A stretch of DNA of 64,000 nucleotides from the NCBI GenBank assembly GCA_000611715.1, contig AZYM01000173.1, positions 186,001 to 250,000 of the forward strand, in the 5' to 3' direction. The notes beneath the pieces were generated by a model. That model was not told the DNA's origin. It ran no database searches and saw only the letters and a program-made list of their open reading frames with translations. The stretch is from Scolecobasidium constrictum UM 578. Taxonomy: Eukaryota; Ascomycota; Dothideomycetes; Venturiales; Sympoventuriaceae. Below are positions 19,720 through 30,952 of this stretch, one piece after another (position 1 is the first letter of the stretch; the number at the start of each line of letters is the position of its first letter). The position numbers were made by a program, and so were the translations under genes.

Positions 19720-22700
19720 ATGTCTCTCGAAGGACTCGATCCGATGGACTTCCAAAACTCGACTACGGCGTCTCCGAGTATGCCCTTCTCTGGAGTTTCA
19801 GATCAAGGTGGCTACACCTGCACATACCATGGCTGTTCGCGCCGCTTCGAGACACCAGTGGATCTGCAGAAGCACAAACGGGCAGGACATCGATCACAAG
19901 CGCCTAGTGTCGCCACAGCAAGTTCTTCTCCTGAGGGTCACGCATGGCCACACCGATGTGATCGAATCAATCCATACACCAGTCGGCCTTGCAACTCTAT
20001 TTTCTCAAGACCTTATGACCTGACACGGCACGAAGACACTATACACAATGTGCGAACGAAGGTTCGATGTACTCTCTGTGTTGAGGAAAAGATCTTCTCA
20101 CGCCTGGATGCACTGAAACGGCATCTGAGAGTCGTGCATCCAAACGATGATCCCAGAGCGGTGATCGAGGCAGCTCAGAAGGAACGAGATGGGAATGCAA
20201 CGCCTGTCGTGAGTAACAACCCAAAAGCAGTTGCAAGTGACAATGTCCCTGCTCCCGAACTTCCTGCGCAGTTGACGTCTATGGAGAGAGATTCACCATC
20301 CTCAGCCTGGTCTCCGACCGAGATCTTTGAGTGAGTGTACACCTTTGTTGAAGCACCGCAAGTATTGCTGACCGAGGTGGCAAGCCAGTGGAATGGTGCC
20401 TTCAGCAGGGCAGATACAAGCATGGACTCAAGTGTGAGTGCTTCAACTGCAGGTCCCATCACAGGACTTGAGGAGAGCAGACGGAAAAGACTCAAAGTCA
20501 TGAAGCACTGCGAAGGGTGTCGGCGAAGAAAGATCAAATGCGATCTTGCTTTGGTAGATTCAGGATCATGCACGCCTTGCACGAGAATGAAGATCCAGTG
20601 CGAGCCTCGGGTGTCGCTCGGATGGACAGCAGATGAGGACCGGGCCATCAAAGAGTTGCGCATGCGCGGAACTGCGTGGGACGAAGTGGCAGCACAACTT
20701 CCTGGGAGGAGTTCCCTACAGTGTCGACTGCGCTACACGCGGCTGTCAGAGCAACAACCATCTAGCAGGCAAGGAAGCGTGGAAGCATACTATCAGGCAA
20801 CGACGGCATCGTTCTCATACTCGTCATCGTATGTAAGACGTCAAAGTGGGAATCACAGTCCCATGAGCATGTCTCCTGCAGGAATGTCGCCTTCACGAGG
20901 ATCTCCAGTGTCCATGGCTTCAGACGGAGCAACGACTCCTCCACCCATCCGCTTCTTTGCCGAAACACCACCACCACCAGATGCACTCCCCAGCGCATCT
21001 CAATACAGCCTGCTGACCTTGACCAAGCCTTACAAGTATACCCCACTCGAACGAGACGAATTCCGGCTTTTGCTTCTCCAGCGTGGCGACATCAACGATC
21101 CGATTACCATGCATATACTGAAGATTTCCTTGGAAGACTTATTAGCTCGCAAGTATCCTTTCTATGCGTTGTCGTATGCATGGGGTACAGATCCGATCCT
21201 GGGAGCGATGATTCGCGCTCGTGATGCGGATATCGATGCAGCGGGTAACTTGCTTGCTGATCTCAGTGTATTCCCAGAACACTTCGAGCACCGCATTCGA
21301 CCGAACCTATATGCTGCACTTCGACAGCTACGATCTTGCACAGATGATCTTTGGCTCTGGATTGATTCCATATGCATAAATCAATCAAGCGATAAGGAGA
21401 AGTCACAACAATTGCCTCACCTCTTGCAGATCTACAACAATGCTGCCGGAGTCTGCATCTGGCTTGGTGAACCGGAGCCTCAATTTCGCAGCGACGATGC
21501 TCCACAAGATCCTCTGGACTTCATACATTTCATTGTGAACCTCAAATTCCTGGATCGCTGGATGTACGACCCGGATCCTGATGAAGCTGTTCTCGCTTCA
21601 TTTGTCGTGTTTGCCCAACTCCTGCGGCAACCATGGTTCAATCGCCGATGGGTCATCCAGGAGGTCTCGACTTGCAGGCACGCCTCTGTCCATTACGGTG
21701 ACAAGAAGATTAATTGGATCGATTTCGTTGATGCGGTCCAGCTTTTTGTGGCCCACATAGATCAGATCCGAGTTGTGTACAGTCGCTCGAAACTTCACTC
21801 ACGAAACCCTGATGCCTTCACGCACATCGAATCATCAGGTGCCATTGCGCTGGTCGAAGTTGCAAACACGCTCCTACAGAAGAACGTGGAAGGTGATATT
21901 ATCGGCCGACTGCTCGACATCGACACACTGGTCTCTACATTCATCCACTTTGAGGCCACAGATCCGCGCGATGTCGTCTATGCGCTTCTTCCTCTGGCGA
22001 AGGATGCGAATGAGAGTGGACCTGGTCACAACCCGCATGCGCTCACATTGGAAGCCGACTACGCTCTATGTGCTCATCGTGTCTACATGCAATTCGTGCA
22101 GTACGTGGCGACCCGAAATGACTCGCTCGATATCATTTGCAAGCACTGGGCACCCAAGATCAAACAAGGTTCATGTGGACGACCGAACCATTACTCGGAA
22201 GACTGCGCGCTGGACGACACGCCGTCTTGGATAGGTCTAGTCACGCAGTCGTCCTTTGGGCCTCCCTCCAAGATGACGGGCCGACTGAACGGCGATAGTC
22301 TTGTTCAGGCAAATTCACATCCGGTCTATCATGCATCAAAAGATTCTGTGCCCAGCTTTCGTTTTGAAGCCAGTGCATCCAGACCTACTGACAACCTGCT
22401 GGCACGGCCGTCAAGCTCTTTCGACACCTTGGTGGCAAGCGGCCTGATTCTAGGTCATGTGACACAAGTATCATCTCGAGTCGTGGATGGGATCATCTCT
22501 TCTGAAGCCCTGCTGATGTCTGGCTGGGAGAATACTAGCGACGTCAATGACATACCTGAATGTCTCTGGCGCACACTGGTCGCAGACCGAACCAGCAACG
22601 GCAAGAAAGCGCCAGGCTGGTACAGAAGAGCTTGCATGCACGTTCTGACAAAGCGAGACTTCAACGGTGATCTTAACACCTCGAAGATCATCGCGAGCTA

Positions 22701-23034
22701 TTCCCTGCCAAAAGTTGTCACGGACGAATACCTGAGACGTGTACAAGCCGTCGTCTGGAATCGGAAGTTCTTCATTTGCGCAAGCGAAAACGATGACAGG
22801 CCCATGTTTGGCCTGGGCCCACGTGCAATGGATATTGGCGATGCGATCTGCATATTGTATGGCTGCTCTGTGCCGGTTGTTCTTCGCAAGAGGTCGCAAT
22901 CAAATACGGCCATGGAGTCTAGCTACAAGCTTGTTGGCGAAGCTTTTGTATACGAACACATGGATGGGCAAGCCATTGTCGCCAAGGACATTGATGTCTT
23001 AGAATCGGAGACGATGGAACTTCGCATACACTGA
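19720..23034 (+). CDS. Fusion protein: three C2H2 fingers + Zn(II)2Cys6 + Myb/SANT-like + HET domain
   Basis: Exon 19720-20330 ends in phase 2 at GTGAGT. A 75-nt intron with a CTGAC branch site ends at TTCAG, and exon 20406-23034 restores phase, giving 1079 aa. Finger 1 is C34-C39-H52-H57. Finger 2 has an unusual C80-x10-C91 spacing, with H104-H109 and PYDLTRHEDTIH. Finger 3 is C117-C120-H135-H140. The Zn(II)2Cys6 cluster is residues 239-269 (C-x2-C-x6-C-x9-C-x2-C-x6-C). A Myb/SANT-like segment covers about 276-318 (GWTADEDRAI, WDEVAAQLPGRSSLQC). The HET domain runs from about 454 (YPFYALSYAWGTD) through LWIDSICINQ to RRWVIQEV near 620, with a long C-terminal part after it. Family knowledge: HET domains trigger incompatibility cell death in non-self recognition, and the others bind DNA. 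The alternative is two genes with the second starting at ATG 20423, but only 88 nt would separate them. Confidence 0.78.
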
Positions 23035-23351
23035 TAATGATTCAGAAACAACTCCTCCCCAACTGCAGAACAGATCTAGGTTCGACAAAGTGATACCATA
23101 CATGCCGGCATTAGTCCAGGATTCGCCAGCACATCCTATGCATCCATTGCATCCAAGCTACGGGCGAAATTGATATTGGCTAGTAGCTTTGCAGTGCATG
23201 AGACTTGGTCAGAGAGACCGTGTACATGCTTCTATACTTATCTATGACCTCGAGAGCCTTCGTCTTAGACAGCTGTGCACCGACGCGCCCGCTAAAAGAG
23301 CTACGAGACATTTTGTCTTCAATGGAGGTGAACACCGTCTATGGAGCATTC
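23035..23351. other. Intergenic, convergent 3' ends
   Basis: 317 bp between two convergent genes; nothing seen apart from likely terminators. Confidence 0.4.
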
Positions 23352-25153
23352 TCAGAGCTCATCTTTCAATCCCGTGCTCTGCTCATCTTTCCGGAACACG
23401 CGCTTGCCACCCAGCCACGTCTCCCTGACTTTGACATGACGCATGTCATCAGGTCTAACGTCCTCGAGCCTCTCATCAAGCACAATCCAATCAGCGAAAG
23501 ATCCCTCCTTGATGACCCCAGCTTTGCTCTCAACGAAAGCACCGTTTGCTGGTCCGCTCGTGAATCCAGCGATGGCTTCCTTCAGACTCAATGCCTCATC
23601 TGAGTACCACCCTTCGGCTTTACCACCTTTCCCGAGCCCGGTCTTTGGAGACTTCCGCGTCATCGCAGCAAAGATGCCCTCGAATGGATTTGGCGGCTCG
23701 ACAGGGAAGTCACTCCCGAGAATTGGTGTCAGTGGCAAAAATGAGCGCATACGATATGCCTCTTTCGATGTCCTTTCAAGACCGAGACGGTCCTCAGCAT
23801 ATGCCATATCGCTTGTTGCGTGTGTCGGCTGTATCGATGGGATGATTCCAAGGTCGAACATTCGTTTTTGGTCATCCACATGAATGATCTGGGCATGCTC
23901 AATGCGAAAGCGGTGTCTTGCCTGGCAATTTTTCGGACTCAGATCCGGGCACAAGTCGTGGTAGGCAAGTTCGAACGCATCGATCGCATATCTGTTCGCA
24001 AGATCGCCGATAGCATGAATGTTCACCTGGAAGCCAGCCTGTGACCAGTCATGGGCCAAACCCACCAACGTGGAAGCATTCACGAGCAGTGATCCAGTCG
24101 ATGATGGCTCGTCGCTATAAGGCTCTATCATGGCTGATCCCCAGGAGCCAAGGGCACCATCTGAGATTTGTCAGTTTTGCTTTGAACGAAAGTATCTTCT
24201 ATATTTCCGACCTGCAAACAGCTTCACACTCTTCATGGCAAGCATACCAGAAGCACTATCGATCTGCGGAACACTCCGACCGCAAAACGTGTTTCTCTTC
24301 TCGCACTCGAGCATTGCGTAGACTCGGACAGTCCAATCCGGGGTTTCAGAGAGCTCGCGGTAGAGCTCCAGATTCTCTGGAACGACGCCGGCATCATGCA
24401 TTCCTACCAGGCCTACCGCGTTGAGAGCCTCCTGGGCAGCTTTAACAAACTCGATCTTCTGCTCCTTGCTTGGTTTGGGCCAGTAGCTCATGACCAGATC
24501 CATCGCGTTATCGCAGAAGACTCCATCTGTGGGCATCTCACCACCAGGGACTGCTGGCAGAGGTGACGGCAAAAGATTCAGAACCGGTTGTGACACCCAG
24601 ATGCAATGCACGTCAATGCGATCCAACATGATGAACTTATGCCCCAGTCGATTGTCCTTCCCGAGATCTGCCTACGAAGTGTTAGGAGTCTCAATTGGCT
24701 CCCATCGGATCGACTTACAGCTGTTGGCATGCGGCCGAACACGGCTTGATCCCAACCCACGCCCCGAAGCCATTGTGTCGCTGTACCGGCATCAGGATGT
24801 GCAGTTGCATATGCGGTGATCCTATCAAGCGTCTCATCGAGTGATCCGGACCCGAACAGATCAACAGACTTCAGCAACTCTCCATACTGCAACAGATGGC
24901 CATGACCATCCCATAGTCCGGGGTACACATGGCCTGGCTGCTTCTGGGCGCCTCGAAAGACGCGAGTAATATGGCCGTCTGTCGAAACCTCTAGGCAATT
25001 GGCATGTGGATCGTTGTTCGGATCTAATGTCTCGAGCGATTGGTAGCAATATTCATCCGCGCTGGAATAGTCAGGCAGAAGTACCGCGAACAGAACAAAG
25101 GCTGATTGAAAGAGCATCTTGAAGGTATTGACGATGTTCCTGACCTCATGCAT
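23352..25153 (-). CDS. YtcJ-like metal-dependent amidohydrolase with signal peptide and C-terminal KDEL
   Basis: Minus-strand exons 25153-24719, 24671-24212 and 24160-23352 give 567 aa; the introns are 47 nt (branch CTAAC) and 51 nt (branch CTGAC). A hydrophobic N-terminus (MLFQSAFVLFAVLLPDYSSA, starting at Met-13 of the longest frame) looks like a signal peptide, so translation may start at 25117. Amidohydrolase family 3 marks are WDGHGHLLQYG (HxH), DGALGSWGSAM, NIHAIGDLANRYAIDAFE, HRFRIEHAQIIHVDD and LGSDFPVEPPNPFEG (catalytic Asp). The last four residues are KDEL, the ER-retrieval signal. Family knowledge: YtcJ-type enzymes hydrolyse amide or carbamate bonds and their fungal substrates are mostly unknown. 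Signal peptide plus KDEL predicts an ER-lumen enzyme (inference). An ACS permease lies upstream on the same strand. Confidence 0.88.
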
Positions 25154-25524
25154 TTAAGCTAGGGTAAGACCTCTCCGATCACGGACGCACACTACGTTCC
25201 GCATCTTGTGCCCTTCGAATTGATAGTTGCGAGACACGATTGTCTAGACTACTTATGACATCCACTTATTCATGTTGGTCTTTGCGAGGTACGGACAATT
25301 GACCCGACTCATGGAGCTTTCGGCGACTTAAGACTGAAATCTGTGGATATGTGATGGGATCTTGGAACATTACCAAAGCTATCTTAGGGTGTCAAAGATG
25401 CCATGTTGTGTTGTCAGAGCTCAGGCTGATATGCTCGACAGTCTGATTTACTCTGTATAGATCTAGTCCGTCTTGAAGCCTTCACCAACTTCCGTATTGA
25501 CTGGATCTCTGGAAACCTCATAAC
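25154..25524. other. Intergenic
   Basis: 371 bp between the permease stop and the amidohydrolase start, on the same strand. It would hold the amidohydrolase promoter. No further element is recognised. Confidence 0.4.
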
Positions 25525-27295
25525 TTAGACCACAAATCGGAAGAAGCTCGCACTATCGCCAAGCTCGCGCTCTGCCTCCTTCTCGGCAGCCGTGTACTCC
25601 TCTGGACGTTTGTGCAGCCTGTCCCTTCTGCGATTCTCCCACCTCAAGTACAAGGTCATGAACGTGGAGAGAATGGCGGCCATAGCACAGAGTCCAACCA
25701 GTGCGCCGTGTCCGTTACGATACTGAGGACTATCTCGAGGCAGGAAGATATACGACGCGATAGCACCGCCGAGGTTTCCAATTCCAACCTGCATGGCCAT
25801 GCCTACCGAGCGCTTCGTCGAGCCACCGATGTTATTGCCGTTCCATGCGGTAACTTGCGGGGTGTTGGTGTAGATGCCGGCTGCAGCTAAGAACGTTGCA
25901 CCATACTTCACGTGGTTGTTCTCGCTGATCATCAGCATCAAGAAGCCGGTCATGCTAGTTACTTGTCAGATTTGGTTCTGGTCAAGCTTAAAGATACTTA
26001 CGCAATCAGAATAAAAGTGATCTGGAGGATACCACGCTGCTTCAATCGGTCGGCAGCATACCCACAACCAATGCAGAATACGCAAGCCACAGCGTATGGG
26101 GGGACTGTCATGAGCTGAGCGGTATTGTTGGTGTAGCCTAGGTCGCGTACGAGAGTTGGAAGAAACATGGAAAATGAGTAGAGTGGCGTGAAGATTCCGA
26201 CCGTCGTGATGCAGTTCACCCAGATCTTCCAGTCCTTGAGAGCATGGAATATGTACTTCTTGTCAAACTCCTCTGCCAATGATGAGCGATCAGCCTCGAG
26301 GCGTCGGTGCACTTCATCTTTCTCGGCCTTCGATAAGAACTTGGCGGTCTCCGGGTAGTCGTATAGAACCCAGAAGGCTGCTGCGCCAATCACAAATGTT
26401 GCGATACCCTCAAGAATGAAGATCCCTAATCATAGTCAACACTGCAAGCATGTTATGACAGCCTTCACCTACACTGCCACGCAGAAAGTCCACTTGTACC
26501 GTCCATCAACATGATAGCTCGCGCAAGCAGGCCACCGAAAGCACCGGCTGCGGTGGCAGCGGAGAAGAAGATGGCCATTCGGAAGCCACACTCAGCCCGA
26601 CGGTACCACATTGTGATGAAGAAGGTGACACTGAGTTGATTAGCTTTACCCAAACATGATGCAGGTAGTGGTCTTACCCAGGAAAGAGACCACCTTCTGC
26701 GAGACCCAAGAAGCTGCGCGCCGCCATGAGTCCAGCATAATTGTTCACGAGACCCATCATGGTGCAGACAAGACCCCAGCACAACATGATGAATGGAATC
26801 CATAAAGACGGTCGTGTAGCCTTCATCATCAGATTTGAAGGTACCTCGGCGAGGACGTACCACGGGAAGAAGACTGCGAGGGCGTTCTGTTGCCATTGTC
26901 AGAGCACGGATCTGGTTGTGTGTACCAAGGCGAAACACTCACATTGTACTGAAGACCTGACATGTTCAGATCCCGTTCAAGTCCAGCCAGACGCGCATTG
27001 CCAATGTTAGTACGACTACATAATTAGTCAGTTGACGAAACAGGTCGAAGTGCATCAAATCAACGTCTGCGAGGATAGTCAGCATGTGAACTCTGTTAAA
27101 ATGCACCCACGAGCACCTACACTCAAGGAACGACAGGAGATAGAGCAGAGCCAGGAATGGGATCAGATGGACATCTATTTTGCGCAACAGCTTCTTGGTG
27201 CTTTTTGGGTCGAAACCCATGGTATGGGTTTGAGTTTCGATGCCATCGGAGGAACTGCCCTCGAGGTACTCTGCGTCCTTTTCCTTGGTATCCAT
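25525..27295 (-). CDS. MFS permease, anion:cation symporter (ACS) family, Dal5/Tna1-like
   Basis: Six exons on the minus strand: 27295-27123, 27015-26943, 26886-26678, 26630-26473, 26425-26002 and 25954-25525, giving 488 aa. Introns are 107, 56, 47, 47 and 47 nt, all GT-AG with clean phases. Marks of the ACS family: KIDVHLIPFLALLYLLSFLD, RTNIGNARLAGLERDL, FLGLAEGGLFPGV, TFFITMWYRRAECGFRMAIF, WIFILEGIATFVIG and AAAGIYTNTPQVTAWNGNNI. Twelve membrane segments are expected. Family knowledge: these permeases import organic anions and vitamins such as allantoate, nicotinate or pantothenate. The neighbour amidohydrolase could act on an imported amide or ureide, but that is inference from adjacency. 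The frame is open upstream to a GTG at 27388; ATG 27295 was chosen. Confidence 0.9.
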
Positions 27296-30117
27296 TCTTA
27301 TTATTGAATTGTGGCTAGTCCTCTGCGCTGGAGTAGGTGACTTGACTGGAGGGTAATGAGGAGCAGAAGCAGAATAGATCAGGGACACGGCGGGCGACGA
27401 TCAATTTAAGTAGATTGCAAAGGCTACGGCACCATCTAGGACGCACTGAAGTCAACTAGTCTAGGTGACAGACTCGTGGTGATCATGCAGAGCAGGGCTG
27501 GGCATGTGGATCCAATCCTAGTGATCCAGATGCTCCTCAGCCAAATCATCCTCCGTCGCAAGTCGCAACAGTCTAAGTGGTTCGCATGACCGGATCATTG
27601 ACCGTTTCCAAAGGTGTTAGACAGTGCAGACAGGAACAGGACGCCTGGGCAATGATGCAAGGCCTAATTGTTGTGGACCATGAGCATTGGCAGAAGCGGG
27701 AAGGAGTTGTGGTACCGTAGATCTCGACGCCCAGCTTCCCCAAAATCTGAATGGCAGATGCGCCCGTGGAGTGGTCTGGGGAATTGACAAGGGACTGAGA
27801 GGACAAGAAAGAAGCTTCGTCATTGGTGCTAAAATGTAGCGAGAGCCAAGACGGACGTGTTGACTTGTACAGGAGAAGCTGCGATGCCGATGCTGCGACA
27901 CAGCACTTTGAGTCGTGTTCTATGGATTGACTGCGACACCAAGGAACGCCATGTTTCTGGGCGACCAGGGCACTGCAGTTGCCGACGACACAGCCGTGTC
28001 TTGGGATCCTTCATGATGCAGGACCTCCATCCATCCGCTTCGAGATCCTTCGGCGCTGCGGTGAGAAGCCTTGAATGTTACATTCGTGAAGCCATGGCGA
28101 GCTTATCTTGACATCGTGGCGTTGAGAGAGAATTGATATATCCAGTGAAACAGACTAGAGAAAGTGCAGGTCAGGGTTTCACATGCAGGTTCGGCATGCA
28201 CTGATAGGATGAAGGGAGCAATCACCGCGCCTTAGCTCACTTCCGACGATCATACCTCGTGGTCGGCGGTCGCGATATTGATGAGCGAAGGTTGAGGGGA
28301 TTCATCCAGGATCGAGAGCGGCACTAGGCGTCGCGTGCTGGTGTGATCTCGTCAAAGCGCGACCAGAGCGGGTCAGCACATGGAGGGATCCACCTTAAAC
28401 TCACAGTTCACCATCAACACAAGAGGATCAGTAACAGGAGCTAGGAGTTTGCAAGAGCGACAGACATGAATTCAGACGTCTCCAAGCGTCGGAGAAGCGA
28501 GTTTGACGACACTGATCGGCTTCCACTGACATCATGATGCAGCTTCTTCAACGCCCAGCTTTTATTGCTGGCTGACGCACCCCTCCAGCATGCGGTCCTA
28601 CTCCGTACAGCTCAACGAGCACAAAGGCATCCCGGTTCTAAGGTGCTCTACACGGAATGCTTTCTTCACGTTCGGCTGCTTGCATTTGCACGGCAAGGCT
28701 CGTCACACGCCGTGTGACAGCACCAATTGAGTGGACGAGATTTGAGATAAGCTCCGTCGCAACAGAGCTAAGCAGAGATTCTACCTTGGCTTTGACATCA
28801 CCGACTTTGCTGTCACCGTCAGTCATGATGGGACCTTAACTGGATACATGAATGGTCCAGCTCGACGAAAATATCGTGTCGTATATGATCGCTGGTGATT
28901 TGTCTTCACAAAGGCTGAAGAAAGGGCGATGACAGTTAGCGCATAAACCTCACAATGAGAAATCGTCTCTCAAGACGTATACCTTAGAGCAAAGACTATT
29001 GGAAAAGGTTCATTGTTAGTTGGATCGTGTGAAACATGACTGCCCTACACAACTCTCAGACGATCATACTGGACACATATCAAGGTAGTGCTCTGCTTTC
29101 TACTACTTGAAGTTCCTGCGCTCTCCTGGAGCAACCAGGTCAGAGAACAAGACAGACTGGTATGATGGTGGCAAGGCCTTCGGCAGCAACAAGCAGAATA
29201 ATGAGACAGGGAGTTAACGAAGAGCGCACTCAGCAAGTCATATGGAACAAACGCGCAATCGATTGTTCATTTCGAATACTGAATTATCCAAGCCCTCCAT
29301 TGAGCATTTTCTTCACGTGATACACATCGCTGTGTCAGCAAATCCTTGCCCGAGAGCATGCCAAACGGGTAACTTTTTGGGGGATGAAAATATAGATGAA
29401 TGATGACAGACTATTTAGTGATGCAGTCCGCCATTTCTGTATCTGGAGATCATAAGCCAAACACCACAGAACGGCATGACCGACACGATCTGTGGCTGAG
29501 GCTGAGTGGACAGCGTTATGAGGTTGTGTACCTTCACGCAGCGCAATGCTTGGGATACGACTACTTGATCTCCGCAATGCTTCGCGTTAACGCGCTTTGC
29601 AGGCGGCCGGACTGTTTGTCATGGTGGAGTTGCATCATCGTCGCACGTGGCAGACCATGGGTAGCGCCTTCTGGATACTCGGCCTTTACAACACCAAGGG
29701 CTTAAAGCCTTTGGCTATCGAGAATAAGTAGAGCTGAACGCTCTGCATTGAAAATCGAACTCATACTTCGTAAGCTGAGCCTGCACTCAGCTTTGTCTTT
29801 CCCTATTCAATGGAAACAGCATGCTCTGCAGCCAATTGTGCGGCTCAACGACTTCCGCGAAACCCTTGTTGCGTGAAGCACTCAGAGTCAATCTCACCGA
29901 TGCATAGTGCTTGATTTTGCAGACATGATGACTGTCGATCAATGCCTCCTGTCTATAAGAGAATGAGGAATGCCCGGTCATACTTCATCCTTTATTCCCA
30001 CCATCATCACCAACACCATCACCAAGCAAGCTCATAAACTTCAGCCACATCAGAGGTTCTGCCTCGAATCAAGCTTCAACAAGCCTTCTCGCACCCAGAC
30101 ATACCCTCATCTACAAA
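27296..30117. other. Gene-poor 2.8-kb stretch
   Basis: This is the longest gap in the window. The best open frames are a 62-codon minus-strand ORF (28638-28826, helical, TDGDSKVGDVKAKVESLL start) and a minus-strand frame near 27690-27800 (ILGKLGVEIYG). Neither has a family I recognise. No tRNA-like A/B boxes, terminal repeats or transposase remnants were seen. The right end is the promoter of the DUF3602 gene. Confidence 0.4.
29954..29959 (+). promoter_or_regulatory. TATA box of the DUF3602 gene
   Basis: TATAAG lies 164 nt before the ATG and is followed by a C/A/T-rich leader with TTC and ATCACC tracts, typical of a strongly expressed fungal gene. Confidence 0.4.
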
Positions 30118-30453
30118 ATGTCGACAGCTTCATACAAGGTACCAGCGTTTCGCTCCTCAGGTATTGGTGGAGCAGGCAACTTCGTCAGAGCCACCAAGTC
30201 TCCAGTCATCGATGCAATGCCCACTGAGTCAACGAAGAAGTCCAATTGGGTCATGAGGGGCATTGGTGGCGCCGGCAATGCCATCCCACGGTCGGCAGCG
30301 CAAGCCCAACCGCGATCGCCCATCTCATCAGAGCGTCCAGCTTCCCTAAGGTCCATCAGTTCGGGCCATTACCATGGCATTGGTGGACGCGGGAACTGGT
30401 CTTGGAACGACGAGAGAAGGAGTTCGGAGGAGTCTGACCGCAGTCTCGTGTAG
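30118..30453 (+). CDS. Par32-like DUF3602 protein with GIGGAGN repeats
   Basis: One exon, 111 aa, basic and Ser-rich. Three copies of a glycine motif stand out: GIGGAGNF (about residues 16-23), GIGGAGNA (about 49-56) and GIGGRGNW (about 87-94). This repeated G-x-GG-x-GN pattern defines the fungal DUF3602 family. Family knowledge: yeast Par32/Amu1 carries the same motif and, when dephosphorylated, inhibits the ammonium transporters Mep1 and Mep3 under TORC1 control. Whether this short protein does the same is unknown. It is predicted disordered, with several Ser-Pro and Arg-rich sites. The context of TATA box and leader supports a real transcript. Confidence 0.8.
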   Translation: MSTASYKVPAFRSSGIGGAGNFVRATKSPVIDAMPTESTKKSNWVMRGIGGAGNAIPRSAAQAQPRSPISSERPASLRSISSGHYHGIGGRGNWSWNDERRSSEESDRSLV

Positions 30454-30952
30454 TGCTTTGCATGAAGAACAGTCTTCTCTGGGCCGGGATGGGGAGTGTA
30501 TGAGGACTGATGTCACATAAACTTGGTCTGTATCAGGATTGGCGTGGTAGGGTCATAGGGAGTCCAATTGTGCAGATACCCAATAGCCTGAATCAATCAC
30601 TATGTTCTCTAGGACATCGGCCACTGTGTATTTCCCGTTCCAGCCGAGGTGCTGCCTCGTCGCGATTGGCCATCTTGAACTACCATCGCTTCTACCGTGT
30701 ACCGTAAGTGCCGATATCCAAGTCATCATACTTGAGCGTTGATGTCTCTGCGTTGGTCAGGAGAATCGGGTGAACTTCATGTTCCGGTCCCAAGCACTTG
30801 CATCGAATCGTCATTTGGCGATTAGGTAATGTCTGAATATAGCAGCTAACATGGTGCGCATTCGGTACGTAGAGCCGCTCGGAGTGCTTATCTAATCCAT
30901 CCCCTGTAACTCGAATGCAGAAGCAGACGAAGCTTACTGCCAGACCTCACAA
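30454..30952. other. Intergenic, convergent 3' ends
   Basis: 499 bp between two convergent genes. I see nothing coding. Confidence 0.4.

Noticed and set aside
20335..23034. Separate HET gene starting at the GTG at 20335
   Set aside because: GTG is not expected as a eukaryotic start, and a consensus intron joins it to the C2H2 exon in phase.
28638..28826. 62-codon minus-strand ORF in the gene-poor stretch
   Set aside because: Helical composition only; no homologue known to me and the opposite strand is open over the same span.
27296..30117. Transposon remnant in the 2.8-kb gap
   Set aside because: No terminal repeats, target duplications, transposase or reverse-transcriptase motifs were visible by eye. 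A repeat-library search would be decisive.
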